From contig NC_092566.1 in assembly GCF_037975245.1 (NCBI RefSeq), forward strand, positions 4,342,001 to 4,406,000: DNA of 64,000 bases. The letters are read 5' to 3'. Both the position numbers and the translations under genes were made by a program. The notes under the pieces are model-generated. The model did not search any database and was not told the origin of the DNA. It saw only the letters and a program-made list of their open reading frames with translations. Each line of letters opens with the position of its first letter. The stretch's first letter is position 1. Of the stretch, positions 25,501 through 36,340 are shown piece by piece. The stretch comes from Apostichopus japonicus (lineage: Eukaryota; Echinodermata; Holothuroidea; Aspidochirotida; Stichopodidae).

Positions 25501-28500
25501 CAGCTGCATGTACTGACTGTGCACTAGTGTCAAATTGCTGTGCGTCTATTTTCTGGGATCGTGTATAACACTTATGTTACACCTCATTCAAACCTAGGTC
25601 AGATTACCGGCATAAGACGTTTCTTTTTGCGCGAGTCTTCACACCCTTTAAAGCTCCCACTATTTGTAGTGTATTCTTCATGTGCCACTCCTGGGTTATC
25701 TTAATCCCGCAGAGCAGACAGCTCAAAGGGTGTAGTAAAACAGAGACTTGTTTAACGATCACGTAAGATTCTACATCCGACAAGGATGAGGACACGTTTG
25801 ATCAGGACCACAGACTGAGAGAGAGAGTCGATGACGAACCAAATCTTCACGAGCGTCGTATTTCCATCGTTAGACGTGATTAACGACTCTTGGTCAGGGT
25901 GTGATTGAAACGTCTGCAAACAGTGTGGGTGTGAAATTTGATCACCTTGACAACCACTTGATCTTGTGAGGTTTTTATAGTTATCACTTTTTTTGTGCAT
26001 ATGCCTTATTATCAACGAAACCAAAAGTGAATGAATTTTTTTGTACGAAACCAGGTCAAGGCAATGCAAAATTTGGATCTAAAGTGCGCAGATATTAAAC
26101 AATTCTATATTTACACCAATAAAAGAAATTTGTCACAGATTTGTTCATTTCTTGGCCATATTTGCTCTGTAAGAAGGAAGAGAAGTAAGGCAGTCTTCTG
26201 TAAAGACAAAGAGCTATGCCAGTCTGAAACGTCCAAAAAAAAAATTGTCAAATTATTTTCAATTTATCCACTTATTTATAGACGTTTACATCCTATATGT
26301 CTCAATTACACATAGCTCCCTCTCCAACTCAGCTCCCAGCAAGAAGGCTTGAAGAATTCAAGCTTGCAAAAAAATTCCTCATGTGCAATTTTCTCTCAAA
26401 AAGCAATCAAATTATGAATTTTCTTCCACATTTTTTTATTTGATAATGTCATATCGATGAAATTTTCTAACCTAGTTTAACTTTAATAAAGAAAGTTCCA
26501 AAACAGAACATCAAAAAATTTCAAATGTTAAAGGTATGTACTTGAGCACATTTACAGCAATGGGCCAGTCATTTAAGGGATCCTGTGATAATTTGTAAAT
26601 AGGGAACATGGGAACCTGGTTCTGGTTGGATTTTTAGGCTAGATTTGGGTCCCTGCACCTGGACAGAGACCCTTGGTAGGATGAGGGAGGGGTGGGGGAG
26701 GTGGGGATGATGGGAGCCAGTATGTTGGGAAAACATGAACAGCTAAAAACAACAACTTTGAGGATTTCTTTCTCTTGGGCAAGGGATCCACAAGAATTGG
26801 AATGGGATTGGGGGGGGGTGTGATGAGGTGGGATAGGGGTGATAAGACATACAGTCATAGAAATATGGTATGTGAAGATATAAACAAGAATGGTTTTAGT
26901 TATTTGACAAGAAATTTAGATTATCTCTATTGGACCAACTATTAACAGACTACAAAAAAAAAAAAAAAAAAAAAAAAAAATTATTATAAAAATAATGATA
27001 ATAATAATAGTAAAAAAATATATGGGTATTTATAATTCTGGAATTGTAACTGGACGAATCATATATTTTTCTATGATTATTTTCATCTTCTCCGTACAGC
27101 AGGTCTGTTAGTATGTACAATGTATTCCTTAGGCAAGAGCATGTTATACAAGTTGTATTGTCAACTCTGACTTGTACCACATGAGCATGAGGTCTTGTGT
27201 TGGAAACATGATCACATTAATGTTAGCATGAAGACACATACAGGTATCACCCTGGCATAATCCAATGTATGTGATTTAAGCAGAGTAGCATGGTATGCAT
27301 TCATTCATGTTGTAGAACTGGGTCCCTCGGGTCTTCCACAAATTATTTTAATGCTTTTAAAATTGATTAGATTTTATCTTAGAACTTCAAAATGAATTTC
27401 TCCTCCCCCTCCTCCCCCATCTTTAAAAGTAGAACAAGATTATTACCTCACATTCTCACAGAGTTATGAAAATTCCAAAGCTGTTCATATACCCTAACCT
27501 TCAGAATACAAAATTGCTGGATCGCAGTCTACCAGTGAACAATACCAAAGTTTTAACCATTGATCTATTCTCCTTAAACAGCTATCATACTTTTAATCCA
27601 ATCACCACCTCATTATATTCCATTCAGGTATCATCTACACTGCTTTAAAAGTCATAAAGTGGAAATTATTCCCCTCATATTCCCACTGCTGTTCTTCATT
27701 TCCCCAGCAAATACACTTTTGACAGAAGTCTAATGACACTTGAAGGAGACGGTTGCTATGGTTAAGAGGCGCCAAGATGAAATAATAACATGGTAGAGAT
27801 CTCAAAGACAGGAAGTAGCTTTCCATATGTTGTACTCGAGGTACAGTGGTATGTTTTTCCAGGAGAAACAGAAGGGGGGAGGGGGGGGGGGAGGGGAAAT
27901 ATAGATTTTAGGAAGTACATTTTCACTAAATGCATTTCTATCCCATTTTATATTTGTTCTGTTGTTTTTTCAACATGAAGAAGAGAACTATGGATGAATG
28001 TTGGTTTTTAACTTGCTCAATTCTGAGTCGTGTTGTGAAAAATCAGCTAAATATAGATACAAACTGTTTTAATGTTTAAGCAACAAAGTAGTACACACTG
28101 TCTCATGAAGTTTGTCTTCTGAAGTCTGTTCTACATAGTGGTGAGTAACAAGGGCGTAGGAACCGGGGGGGCTGGGGGGCGCCAGCCCCCCCCAGTGAAA
28201 AATGTGGAGGGGCGGAAGTATCATTCCGCCCCCCCGCTCCGCAAGTCAGAAAACCCCTTTTTCATTTCCAAATGAGAAAAAAATCTCATTTGGAGCACCA
28301 AATTGCATCTAAGGCCAGGTGAAAATACAAAATTAAGTTTACAAAATGGAGTGGGTGTTGAAGTGTGCTATATTGCACCAAATTGCATCTGAGGCCACCT
28401 GGAAATGCAAAAAATTCCAAAGGGGAGGGGGACACCCCCTCCCCTTAGACCCCTCCCCCAGGCCGGCCATCAGTCTTCAGCCCCCCCACTTAAAATTACC

Positions 28501-31500
28501 TTCCTACGCCACTGGTGAGTAATTTAAATTACAAAGAGAGTTTTCATAACATATTGATTTCACTTCAATATTCTAAGTGCAGTATCAGTTCAACTATTTT
28601 TACTGTAAAACTGCAATGTTGATATACAGTAAAAAATTAATCTCTCTTTTTTACAATGGGAAAAAAAAACATGCTCTTGGAATCTTTCATAAACTCTCCG
28701 ACTTTGACTATCTCCATTGCAATCAGCCGGCACTCCAGGGAAATCGTTTGCTTTAAAACCTCTCTCTTTCTCCTAATTGGAAATATAAATATACCTCTGA
28801 TAAATAATACCAGCAGCACAAGTGACACAATAAGGACAACTCCGGTGTTCGTCATATTGACGGAACAAACAACGATGACACAGACCACTTTAACTATCTG
28901 CGAATGAATGCCTCAAATGTTCAATTGACTAGATTAAATCAAATTTATCGCTTTTGCCAATGTTTTAATGTAACCGTCTGAAGCATATGTCAGCAGAGTA
29001 AATTGAAGCTGTTCACAATGTAACTGAGAGATTTTATGATCCAAAGCTTTGGCATACTTTGACCTTTCAATATTTACAACACACCCTCATTAACTACTTT
29101 CAAATCTTAACTCAAAACTCATTTATTTACTTAATTTTCCGGTCTTCTCTGTCCTATAAATGTATTTTGTGTTTATGTGTTCATTGTTTCTTTGTACAGC
29201 GCTTAGGAACTTTTTGTATTTTGTGGTTTATAAATTGTATTATTTTATCATTATTACTATTATTATTAACATTATTATTATTACTATTATTATTATTATT
29301 ACTATTATTAAATTTATCATACAGCAGAGGGACTTGAAGCAAACAGAACTTTGTCAGTTAAAAAAAAGGAGGGGGGTGGAATATTAAAAGAAACAGTGAG
29401 GAATGAAAAAATATCTAATTTCTCAATTCATATTAAAATCTTTTTAGAGTTGATATTTTTCTTCTATTTGCTAAGAGATGTATTTAGAGTGTTCCTTACT
29501 ACTAAATTAATGCCATTCTATGAACTTCCTCAGGCCAAGTTTGCCATTATCAGATAGTCAAAACATGAAAAATAATTCCAACACTGTCATTAAAATACAA
29601 TGCAACATTCTATCATAGGTGAGGACTGATTTGAAAAAATGTAGAGAGGCGCAAATAGCTGCCTGTGACAGACAGTGAGAGAAAAAAATCTACACCAAAA
29701 CAGCAAGGGGAAAAAAAGCAACATTTTTAAAGCAGCATTTTGCGTTGGGTCGCTTTTTTCCACCTTTTTAACATGTGCATCGATTTTTTTAGATGTATCA
29801 ATCATAAAACAGCAAACTAAGATACCCTCCAAGTTTCACCCTGCCAAGAGCGTTAATTAGCGAGTAATTAACGATTTATGTCGATAACGAGTAAAAGTGT
29901 CCTCGACAAAGTTTTCATATCTCCAAATCCACTAGTTTGAATTCCACCAATCAGTGAATAGTATGTTTATTCATGAGCATTTTGCGTTTGGTCGCCGTTT
30001 TCTACTTTTTTGACATGTCCATCGAGTTTTTTACATACATCAAATCACAAAACAGCAAATTAAGATATTAGCCAAGTTTTTCCCTGCCAAAATCGTTAAT
30101 TGGCGAGTATTCCACATACAAATTTAATCGCATTCAGTTCCCAAACCCACTAGTTTGAATTCAACCAATCAGAGATGCAGGTTTAGTTATGAGCCGTTGC
30201 TAAAAATAGATTCAAGACTTTGCGTTGGTACAACCAGGGAGTTGTTATGCAACTTCTTGGTACAACTGCCATATAGACTGTACACAAATCAAGCGTGGTG
30301 TTATATTACGTATCTGTCAATGACGTTCGTAGTGTTTAATTCATATTATGGGCGAGGTTTATTGGGTTCCCAACGGAAAATATCTTGGAGAACAACAAAG
30401 TTGAAAGTTGCAATTTTTTCGACTTTTATGCCACCATTTGAAGTAAAATATAAATAGATAAGCTAGTTATGTATGTCGTTATGGCATAGTGGAGTCAGTG
30501 AGGTTGAGAAAAATCATAGAAAAGGACGCAAAATGCTGCTTTAAGCTTTTATTCTCTAGTTCATTATTGTAAACACACTTCACCTCACACACTTTGAATT
30601 TTTTGCTCATCTGTGCAGTAAAGCAGCCAATAAGGATATGATAATAATAAAAAAGCCTTACAAAGTACAACGCCAATTTTCCTGTTTGCTTGATAAGCTA
30701 CTGTATTATAAGCATATTAAACATATGTAGTATAGTCACCCCATAGCAACAACAAGCAGTGCTGCTTCCCATGTGAATAAAACCTTCACTTCTTTTCTAT
30801 CTATTACCTATTGACCTCACACCCTCCCTTGCGGATGTTTTTATTTCTCCCCTCCGAACTGCGGAAATGCTCAAAAGAGGCCTCCGAGAACGATAACCTC
30901 CTCTACGATACAGCCTTAGGGTTTCGACCCTGGCCAAAAACGATGGAACCGCACAGAGCAGAAAATTCTACCGTGCATGGAAATTATTGGAACAAATTTC
31001 GCAGAAGAAAGCGGTTGTTCGAGAGGTTGTTGTAATTCAAGCCTCCGCAGAGCGTAGGTATCGGTTTTATTGGCAGATCGAATAACCGACTCAGTCCTCT
31101 GGAAGGTAGTTTGCAGATGTATTTCAGGCAAAGAATTTATTGAAAGAAATAGTAGGCTCTTGCTTTTTAAAAACAAAGAAGTTTGGCCCGGAAATAGAAA
31201 GGCCAACGGTTTGCGCTGATTATTATTCTCAACGACGAGGTAGATTGTAAAATAGCGTCTTACTTCGAATGGACGATCGCTTCTCCACTGAGAAACGATG
31301 TAAAAACAAGCAAATTACCCCAAAATTCCAAGAAAATGAGATGGGATGAGTTTGCTCTTACCTTAACGGCAAACCAACCAGAGATTGGGAAGGTGACGAG
31401 GAGAATAAGATGGCTGATGATGATAACCGTCCAGGTGCAGACTAAGGTCAACACAGATGGTTTGTAATCTGAAAGAATTGAAATGAAATGAGAAATGACT

Positions 31501-34500
31501 ACTTTGAATCTTAAAGTATAAACCTGTGAATGTTCTTTTTGATTCGGGATGCATGCAACCTCCCCACTTTTGACGGTTCGATGAGAATCAACATCCTTCA
31601 GAAAACCTGTAGTTTTCTCAATTCTATCAGAATACTGGTGCTGTGGCCGAGTGGATAAAGGCGGTACCATTTGAAACAATGAGGCTTAGCAATCGGGAGG
31701 AGGTTCCAGGTTCGATACCCGGCCGGGTCATATTAAGCTGGGTTTTTTCATCCTAGAGCAATGTAGGGTCTTCCCATCTGAAAATGAATTTCTAAATTGA
31801 AAAGATTCCAATTTGAGCTTAAAGTACTGAATTGGAAGCCACCCGACGTGTAAGTTGTAATCCATAAGCCCTTGCGGGTTTCTCCCACATTTGCGGTCGC
31901 TTAAGCGTCGTAAAAATAAATGCAGATTATCATCATATTATTATTATTATCATATTGTATTATATTTATCATATTATTATTATTATCATATTACGATTAT
32001 TATTATTATCATATTATTATTATCACAATTAGGTCATAGTGTGAAACTAAAATATGTATGTGTATTGATATTACTTGGCCCGGATGACAGCCTGTCAGTA
32101 TATATATTGTGACCACTTCCCATCGCAACCTTACATCTGGTTGGATGTTTACGCACGACAAGCGCGAAAAATGCTTCAAAGGCTATCGATGGTGCTACTG
32201 TACAAGAGTGCAGTTGTTGCTAGGAGACAGGGAAGTTATGGGTTAATTTGTTACCTACCACTTAAAGATTTATGCAATGTTTGACCAAGAAATAAATGAA
32301 TAAGAATTCTGGCATTCTTAAAGTTTGTTTAAAAATTTTGAAATAATTTAGATGACCACTGAAGTGACAAGAGAACTTTGATATGCTCCCCACCCCCCCA
32401 TCTCTTTCCCCCCTTTTTTACTATGTTTTGATGGAATCAAGTTTTTAGAGTAATTAGTCAAGATGAAATAAGACTTTCTTAACTTTCTTTTACTTGCATG
32501 GGCATTTCCCTCGTAATTTTCTTGCAAGAAAAAAATAATTTAAGCTCAAAAATTTCAGATTATATATGAAATAAATAATGGGCAGATTTAATGGAAGGTT
32601 TAACAATTAAAAGAAAACACATTCCAATTTTTGAGTTCTTTTATTTTAGATAAATATTTATATCATGACTTCCCTTCCTAGGAACTTTTTTTGTTGTATT
32701 GTTAATTTTTTCCCCCATGTTTGGCCCTGAACTGAAAGTACCGTGCAAGAAAAAACAGTAATGCATTAATTCCATATAGCGATTTATATAAGGATTTCTA
32801 GTTCGAAATTTTATTCCAGATCTATGGGGTACAGATTCAGAATATCCTCAAGGAGCACTTTTTCTTGCACATTTCTGCCAAAAAGCAAATCTTGTCAATA
32901 AATATTACCTTCATAGACCTCCTAAACTAAGCAACAAATCTACCCCATCTATCGCATATATTGATTCATTGATTCTTCAATCGATTAAATACTTGAGTGA
33001 TAACATTGAATAGTAATCCAATTTTACATGAGATTACTAACAGTTTTCATTTTAACTTTTGACAAATTTGGACCGAAATGTGACATTGAATTACGTATGA
33101 AAGGAAGATTTTAGGGTTATACATTTGTTCACGAATCCCTAATCTGGCCAAACTGCATTCAAGCACTTACAGGGATCAAAAGAGGAGAATTTACTTTAGG
33201 AAACAAATTAATTTTTTTTTCGTGACAAAGCATTTCTCTATCCTTTTTAAAAGCTACAAATCACTTAATCAATCAATGAGGTGTACAACACTGACACTTT
33301 TTAAACATAAATAAATTTTATTTTATTAGACATCTTTTCTGTCAACTATCAAGGTTCGTATTAAGCGACAAGGATGTCAGAAACGTGGGTAAAGTTATGA
33401 ACTTATGACAGAAAAAAACTTTTGTGATCATATAACACATACGCAGTACCATAAAATTTGCCAGAGACAAAATGGTGTTTGGTTTCTTCAGTTTAGGTCG
33501 TCGTTAATAATGTTGTTCAACAAACCGGAAAACATAACTCACCTGTCAACTATCAAATTTAATAAACCCCCATCCAACAATGTCCAAAATAAGACAAAAG
33601 GAATTGGAAAACATAAATTATCTGTCAAAAACCACATTTTTATTACGATATTAGCAACAAGTGCGTCATAGTTGAGGCTAAAATTTAGCCTAAAAAAAAG
33701 GTAAAGTAACAGGAAAACCCAACTTTTGAGAGATCAAAATACACAGATAATACAGAATGAAACAGTACTAAAGATAACTTAGTTCTTGCATACTGTTGAT
33801 GGAATAACAAAAAAAAATTTGAGAACATTTGTGTTGAAGTTATATACTTTTATGAAGCAGAAAGGGATCCACAAAACTTACTTGGTTAAGGAGCCTATTT
33901 TTCGCTCCTCCTTACCCACTATTTACCTATGTATTTCCCCTATTGCCTACAAGTACTAGTTGGCAAAGCTTTTTTGGCACAGGGGGCGCTATACCCCTAT
34001 TGATCTTCCTTACTTTGTATATAGGAGGTAAGGGGGAGCACAATACACTAGCATTAAAACAGGATTACATAGGGACTACACGTCTTCATCATCAACTTTT
34101 ATCTCCTTCACCTAACCCTCTCCCTCCTTTCTTTTCCCCAACCCCCCACCATCCCATACCCTCCAAAACTCCTAATGATATTCAATCTTGTAAGGCATCT
34201 AATAAGACCTTTTCTTGGTAACATTATCTTTAGACTTTTACGAGGAAAAACAATGGAATATTATCAACAAACAAGCAAATGAACAGACGAAATTAAACCA
34301 TGTGATCATCATTGAAATAGTGCCTCCTTACCCAGTGTTCACCTGCCCCCTCCCCTCCCCAAGCGCGTAGCCAAGGGGGGGCGAAGGGGGCAGCCGCCCG
34401 CCCCCCTTGAGCATATTTAAAAAAACATATTTAATGTTTTTATGATATCGCTAGTAATTTCAAAAGAGAAAATGCTAAGATGCAACTTACAAGGCCTGGG

Positions 34501-34890
34501 AAGTGCCATTTCCAGCAATCTGGGAGGCATTTTCAGCCAAAATTTGCTTGTACGCTTCGCGCCAACTATGCTGGCGCTGCGCTTAGATAGTTTGCAATGC
34601 CGTATCTACAGTTCTGATAGATTGCCTACATTTTCGCCCCTCCCTTGGCAAATTCCTGGCTATGCGCCTGCCCCTCCCTCCCCCTCAGTGACCACTTTAA
34701 AACCAATTTCCCCAGAGTCTATAATGTGCTCAGATTCCTCACCTCTCTCCTCTCCTATGTACGGTGCGGCAGATTTACTGTAGGTATACACCGACTTGTA
34801 ACTGAACGGAGATTTGAAGTCGATGGCGAAGGCAGAATCCTCCAGGCCCGAATCGGCTGAGGAGAGGCGGTTATATTTCACCTGCGACAT
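18600..34890 (-). CDS. STOML1: Stomatin-like protein 1: SPFH plus SCP2 domains (8 coding exons)
   Basis: Coding exons in transcript order: 34890-34743, 31468-31362, 24925-24859, 21910-21828, 21258-20999, 20284-20196, 19921-19688, 18865-18600. This gives 1254 nt, 417 residues plus stop, with all junctions GT/AG and in phase. Family knowledge: STOML1 (UNC-24 in nematodes) is a late-endosomal/plasma-membrane scaffold combining a stomatin domain with a sterol-carrier (SCP2) domain and linked to ion-channel modulation and lipid transfer. Seen: YNRL (residues 6-9), a YxxPhi sorting motif near the N-terminus as in STOML1; hydrophobic hairpin 55-80 ending LVTFPISGWFAVK; stomatin core VVVFRLGRLQQPRGPG and VDLRVRAFNVPPQQ; helix ending AWGVEV-type TQSWGVEVSRVEL; SCP2 domain about 290-410 with YAAYMSGKLKVDGDL. 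The stomatin-SCP2 fusion is diagnostic. Very sure. Confidence 0.96.
19330..19560. repeat. Compound microsatellite (CATA/CGTACG/TA)n
   Basis: In STOML1 intron 7. Mixed tracts of ACATACGTACG, CGCACGCA and TATATA. Gives spurious YIYIYI reading frames on the minus strand. Confidence 0.85.
19688..19921 (-). CDS. STOML1: STOML1 exon: linker and first half of SCP2 domain
   Basis: A 234-nt exon coding residues 252-329. The first half is Pro/Ser-rich linker; then LVRDVGAVYVFRITGEKGGT and YYLDLK form the first strands of the SCP2 fold. Acceptor ATTCATCAG; donor G|GTTAGT. Confidence 0.92.
20196..20284 (-). CDS. STOML1: STOML1 exon: linker between domains
   Basis: An 89-nt exon coding residues 222-251, through FEPPEQNFNKVSGILGQLA. 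It links the SPFH helix to the SCP2 part and has weak conservation. The exon is supported by phase on both sides and by GTGAGT and TATTAG splice sites. Confidence 0.88.
20416..20456. repeat. (GGGGGA)n G-rich tract
   Basis: Just beyond the STOML1 linker exon, in intron 5. Repeats of AGGGGG on the plus strand, the template strand for STOML1. Confidence 0.8.
20572..20940 (+). mobile_element. tRNA-derived SINE, family A, copy 2
   Basis: Lies in STOML1 intron 5, antisense to the gene. The head has a perfect Pol III B box GGTTCGAACCC (20623-20633) and an A-box-like GTGGTCAAGTTGTTCAGGC. The shared central block CACCCAGGTGTATAAATGGG follows. The 3' tail, with AGCGCTACG...GCAGCGCTATATAAG, resembles a LINE-type tail such as 43250-43345. 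This is the better preserved of the two copies. Confidence 0.82.
20999..21258 (-). CDS. STOML1: STOML1 exon: stomatin/SPFH core
   Basis: A 260-nt exon coding residues 136-221. TTDGAAVHIGATVYFRITD matches the K-D-x-x-V-x-V-x-x-x-V-Y-x-R strand, and WGVEVSRVEL ends the SPFH helix. GC-rich relative to its introns, as expected for coding DNA. Acceptor CCCATTAG; donor CT|GTAAGT. Confidence 0.94.
21828..21910 (-). CDS. STOML1: STOML1 exon: stomatin domain
   Basis: An 83-nt exon coding residues 108-135, including VDLRVRAFNVPPQQ. The VD-R-x-x-x-F-x-PPQ motif is conserved in stomatins. Acceptor TTTCTGGCAG; donor CAG|GTGAGT. Confidence 0.93.
23525..23822. repeat. Minisatellite of 12- and 18-bp units (CTATGCAAAATG / CTATGCAAAATGAAAATA)
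   Basis: In STOML1 intron 3. About 20 units alternate two lengths, both multiples of 6, so several frames on both strands stay open for over 100 codons (for example repeated MQNENT). The ORFs are a by-product of the repeat period and not genes. Confidence 0.88.
24859..24925 (-). CDS. STOML1: STOML1 exon: start of stomatin domain
   Basis: A 67-nt exon coding residues 86-107, FVQQFERVVVFRLGRLQQPR and on to GP. The E-R-x-V-V-F-R-L-G-R motif is universal in stomatins. It is flanked by a 6.4-kb intron upstream and a 2.9-kb intron downstream. Acceptor ATTTCAG; donor G|GTGAGT. Confidence 0.94.
25304..25651. mobile_element. TTAA-type MITE (piggyBac-like), copy 1
   Basis: In STOML1 intron 2. Imperfect terminal inverted repeats: left AAGGCATTGAAGACTCGCC, right GCGAGTCTTCACACCCTT. 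The right flank is TTAA, the left flank is decayed (TTCA). Co-linear with 62869-63237 over the whole length, including GCTGGACCTGAGATGTCCAT. Confidence 0.85.
28149..28514. mobile_element. hAT-type MITE, 366 bp, perfect 8-bp TSD
   Basis: In STOML1 intron 2. Ends CAAGGGCGTAGGAACC and CCTTCCTACGCCACTG are imperfect inverted repeats, flanked by GTGAGTAA (28141-28148 and 28515-28522). Internal sequence has long C and G runs and a repeated CACCAAATTGCATCT motif. Non-autonomous. Confidence 0.9.
29040..29312 (+). mobile_element. LINE 3' end with (ATT)n tail
   Basis: In STOML1 intron 2. A short C-terminal-like open stretch (SFQILTQNSF) is followed by TTTGTACAGCGCTTAGGAAC and a long ATT/ACT repeat. 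This layout is typical of CR1/L2-like LINE 3' ends. No RT remains. A similar tail is at 43190-43345. Confidence 0.5.
29727..30544. mobile_element. TTAA-flanked element with 15-bp perfect TIRs and internal tandem duplication
   Basis: In STOML1 intron 2. TTAA at 29727-29730 and 30541-30544. The adjoining termini are AGCAGCATTTTGCGT and its exact reverse complement. Inside, a unit of about 245 bp occurs twice in tandem from about 29735 to 30195 (CATTTTGCGTTGGGTCG and CATTTTGCGTTTGGTCG start the two; CCACTAGTTTGAATTC is in both). No transposase is present. The TTAA target suggests piggyBac-type mobilisation (inference). Confidence 0.85.
31362..31468 (-). CDS. STOML1: STOML1 exon: membrane hairpin
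   Basis: Residues 50-85. About 25 hydrophobic residues end in VTFPISGWFAVK. The proline in the FPISGW turn is the hallmark of the stomatin intramembrane hairpin. Acceptor TTCTTTCAG; donor AAG|GTAAGA. Confidence 0.93.
31636..32027 (+). mobile_element. tRNA-derived SINE, family B (class II tRNA head), copy 1
   Basis: Head GGTGCTGTGGCCGAGTGG with an extended variable arm and B box GGTTCGATACC (31709-31719), so derived from a tRNA-Ser/Leu-like gene. The body has GAATTGGAAGCCACCCGA and CCCTTGCGGGTTTCTCCCAC blocks and ends ...GCTTAAGCGTCGTAAAAAT, running into an ATT/ATC microsatellite. Lies in STOML1 intron 1, about 170 bp upstream of the membrane-hairpin exon. Confidence 0.85.
32028..34351. other. 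STOML1 intron 1, featureless part
   Basis: AT-rich intronic sequence between a SINE and a MITE. I see no repeat copies or exons here. Confidence 0.6.
34360..34670. mobile_element. hAT-type MITE of the CGCGTAGCC family, 311 bp
   Basis: Ends CAAGCGCGTAGCCAAG and CTGGCTATGCGCCTG, flanked by CCCCTCCC (34352-34359 and 34671-34678). Internal core GGCCTGGGAAGTGCCATTTC, CGCTTCGCGCCAAC and CGCTTAGATAGTTTGC is shared with 45297-45684, 47070-47333 and 60799-62491. It sits about 70 bp inside STOML1 intron 1. Confidence 0.92.
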
Positions 34891-34934
34891 GCTCGATGCG
34901 AGTCTTGACGGATTCAACTGAAGCTGAAGATTAT
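34743..34934 (-). CDS. STOML1: STOML1 first coding exon (coding 34890-34743)
   Basis: A strong acceptor (long pyrimidine tract then TTGCAG) opens the exon at 34934; 44 nt precede the chosen ATG at 34890. Encodes residues 1-49, starting MSQVKYNRLSSADSG. The frame is open upstream to the acceptor, so a longer N-terminus from an earlier exon is possible. The YNRL motif six residues in, as in the family, favours this ATG. Donor G|GTGAGG, phase 1. Confidence 0.85.
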
Positions 34935-35377
34935 CTGCAACAGGGCAGAGAAAGAGAGAAAAAAACATTAAAACGAGGAGGGAAATTTAACAAGATGAGA
35001 GAAAATTTATTATTCCCTCCCCTGTGCTTTTAAGAAGACAGCCGGTAAATCATGGATTGTCCACGAGAGCTGCTTGACGACTGGAGGCTTTACAAAGAAG
35101 CTCATAATATATTCAACGGCAGGAAAGAATATTCGATTTCATTTTTTTGATGTCTCGACAAATTTTCCTGGCTTTAATAGAGTCAGAAAATCTCTATAAC
35201 AGAGTGGAGTTTGTATGCATGTATGTATTTTAGATCCTCCTGCAAGCAGGAACTCGCGAAGGAGCCATCATTGGCTTCTCAAAACCACAAGCTGACCGAA
35301 GTCAGACTCTCACATTCATATTTAACGTCCATGATTATGAATTGTCAACAACTCTGTAAATGGACGACATACATTAG

Positions 35378-35450
35378 TCTTGGAGTGACTCGCACTCGGG
35401 ACCTTATGATTGAAAGGCACCGGTGTTAACTACTGAGCTCAAACTCCCTT
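35378..35450 (-). mobile_element. Possible decayed tRNA-derived SINE head
   Basis: On the minus strand, TGAGCTCAGTAGTTAACACC resembles an A-box/D-arm and GAGTGCGAGTCAC a degenerate B box about 40 nt later. No second copy seen in the window, so the call is tentative. Confidence 0.35.
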
Positions 35451-36029
35451 TTTAAGATTCACAATTTAGAATTAAGATTTAGATTCAGAATTTAGATTCA
35501 GATTTTTAGATTCAGTTCGATTCAGAAATGAGACGGTAATCTTCGGTAATACTAAAGTATTGTATTGTAGAGTTTGTTTCTTTATATCGCATAAACAGAT
35601 AAAAAACATACATGTTCGAAATGGGTTCAATATCACAAAGAAATACCCGAAACATGGTTCAAAGAAAGTGTAGACATGCTGCATGTGCCCAACAGCCTTT
35701 GCACTCAATTTATTATCATATTTTTTCTTGAATCTATATTGCCTGATATGAGTTTAAAACACACAAATATAAGTTCCTTTAAGCATTTACACTATCAGTT
35801 TGTGCAAAGTGGGGTTCATGTCTTAAGGCAGGTCTGGATTTCACGAAATGTGTGATAGAACATGAAGGGGATAAAGTTCAATAAATGCGATACACTCTGT
35901 ATATCTGATAGTGCAATCGAGTTCAAAATTGTCTGGTCGATGCACCATCAATTCCATTTGTTTGATCCAGCTATGCATGGGGATTTATTTTTTCCAATGT
36001 TAATTGCCGTTGGGATGATAAACAATCAA

Positions 36030-36340
36030 ATTCTATACAATGTGATCCGTGTGCATGATTCAATAACATATGGAGGATCAAGACCAGAGAATAGGATCAG
36101 ATTTTCCAATGAGAACTGAACAAGATATTCACAATGAGATCCATACACCCAATCATAACCTCTTTTACAGATTAACTTGAGGATCTGTTACTGTGAGGGT
36201 GATAACAATAAAATCTGATCTTATGGGATCCGTGGTTATGATTCAATCACGCTGGGAGGATCAAATTCTGCAAATATGGATCAAATTTCCATTGTGAACA
36301 CAACAGTGTATTTACAATCAGATCCAAGTACTTTACTAAG
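36030..36340 (+). repeat. Diverged tandem duplication, about 185-bp unit
   Basis: GATCCGTGTGCATGATTCAA (36045) and GATCCGTGGTTATGATTCAA (36229) start two copies. Both continue with GGAGGATCAA, then GATCA-A-TTTCCA and ACAAT-AGATCCA. Similarity is moderate. Confidence 0.55.

Noticed and set aside
31637-31730. Possible functional tRNA-Ser/Leu gene
   Set aside because: The tRNA-like head continues into a SINE body found in two other places, and the acceptor stem does not pair well.
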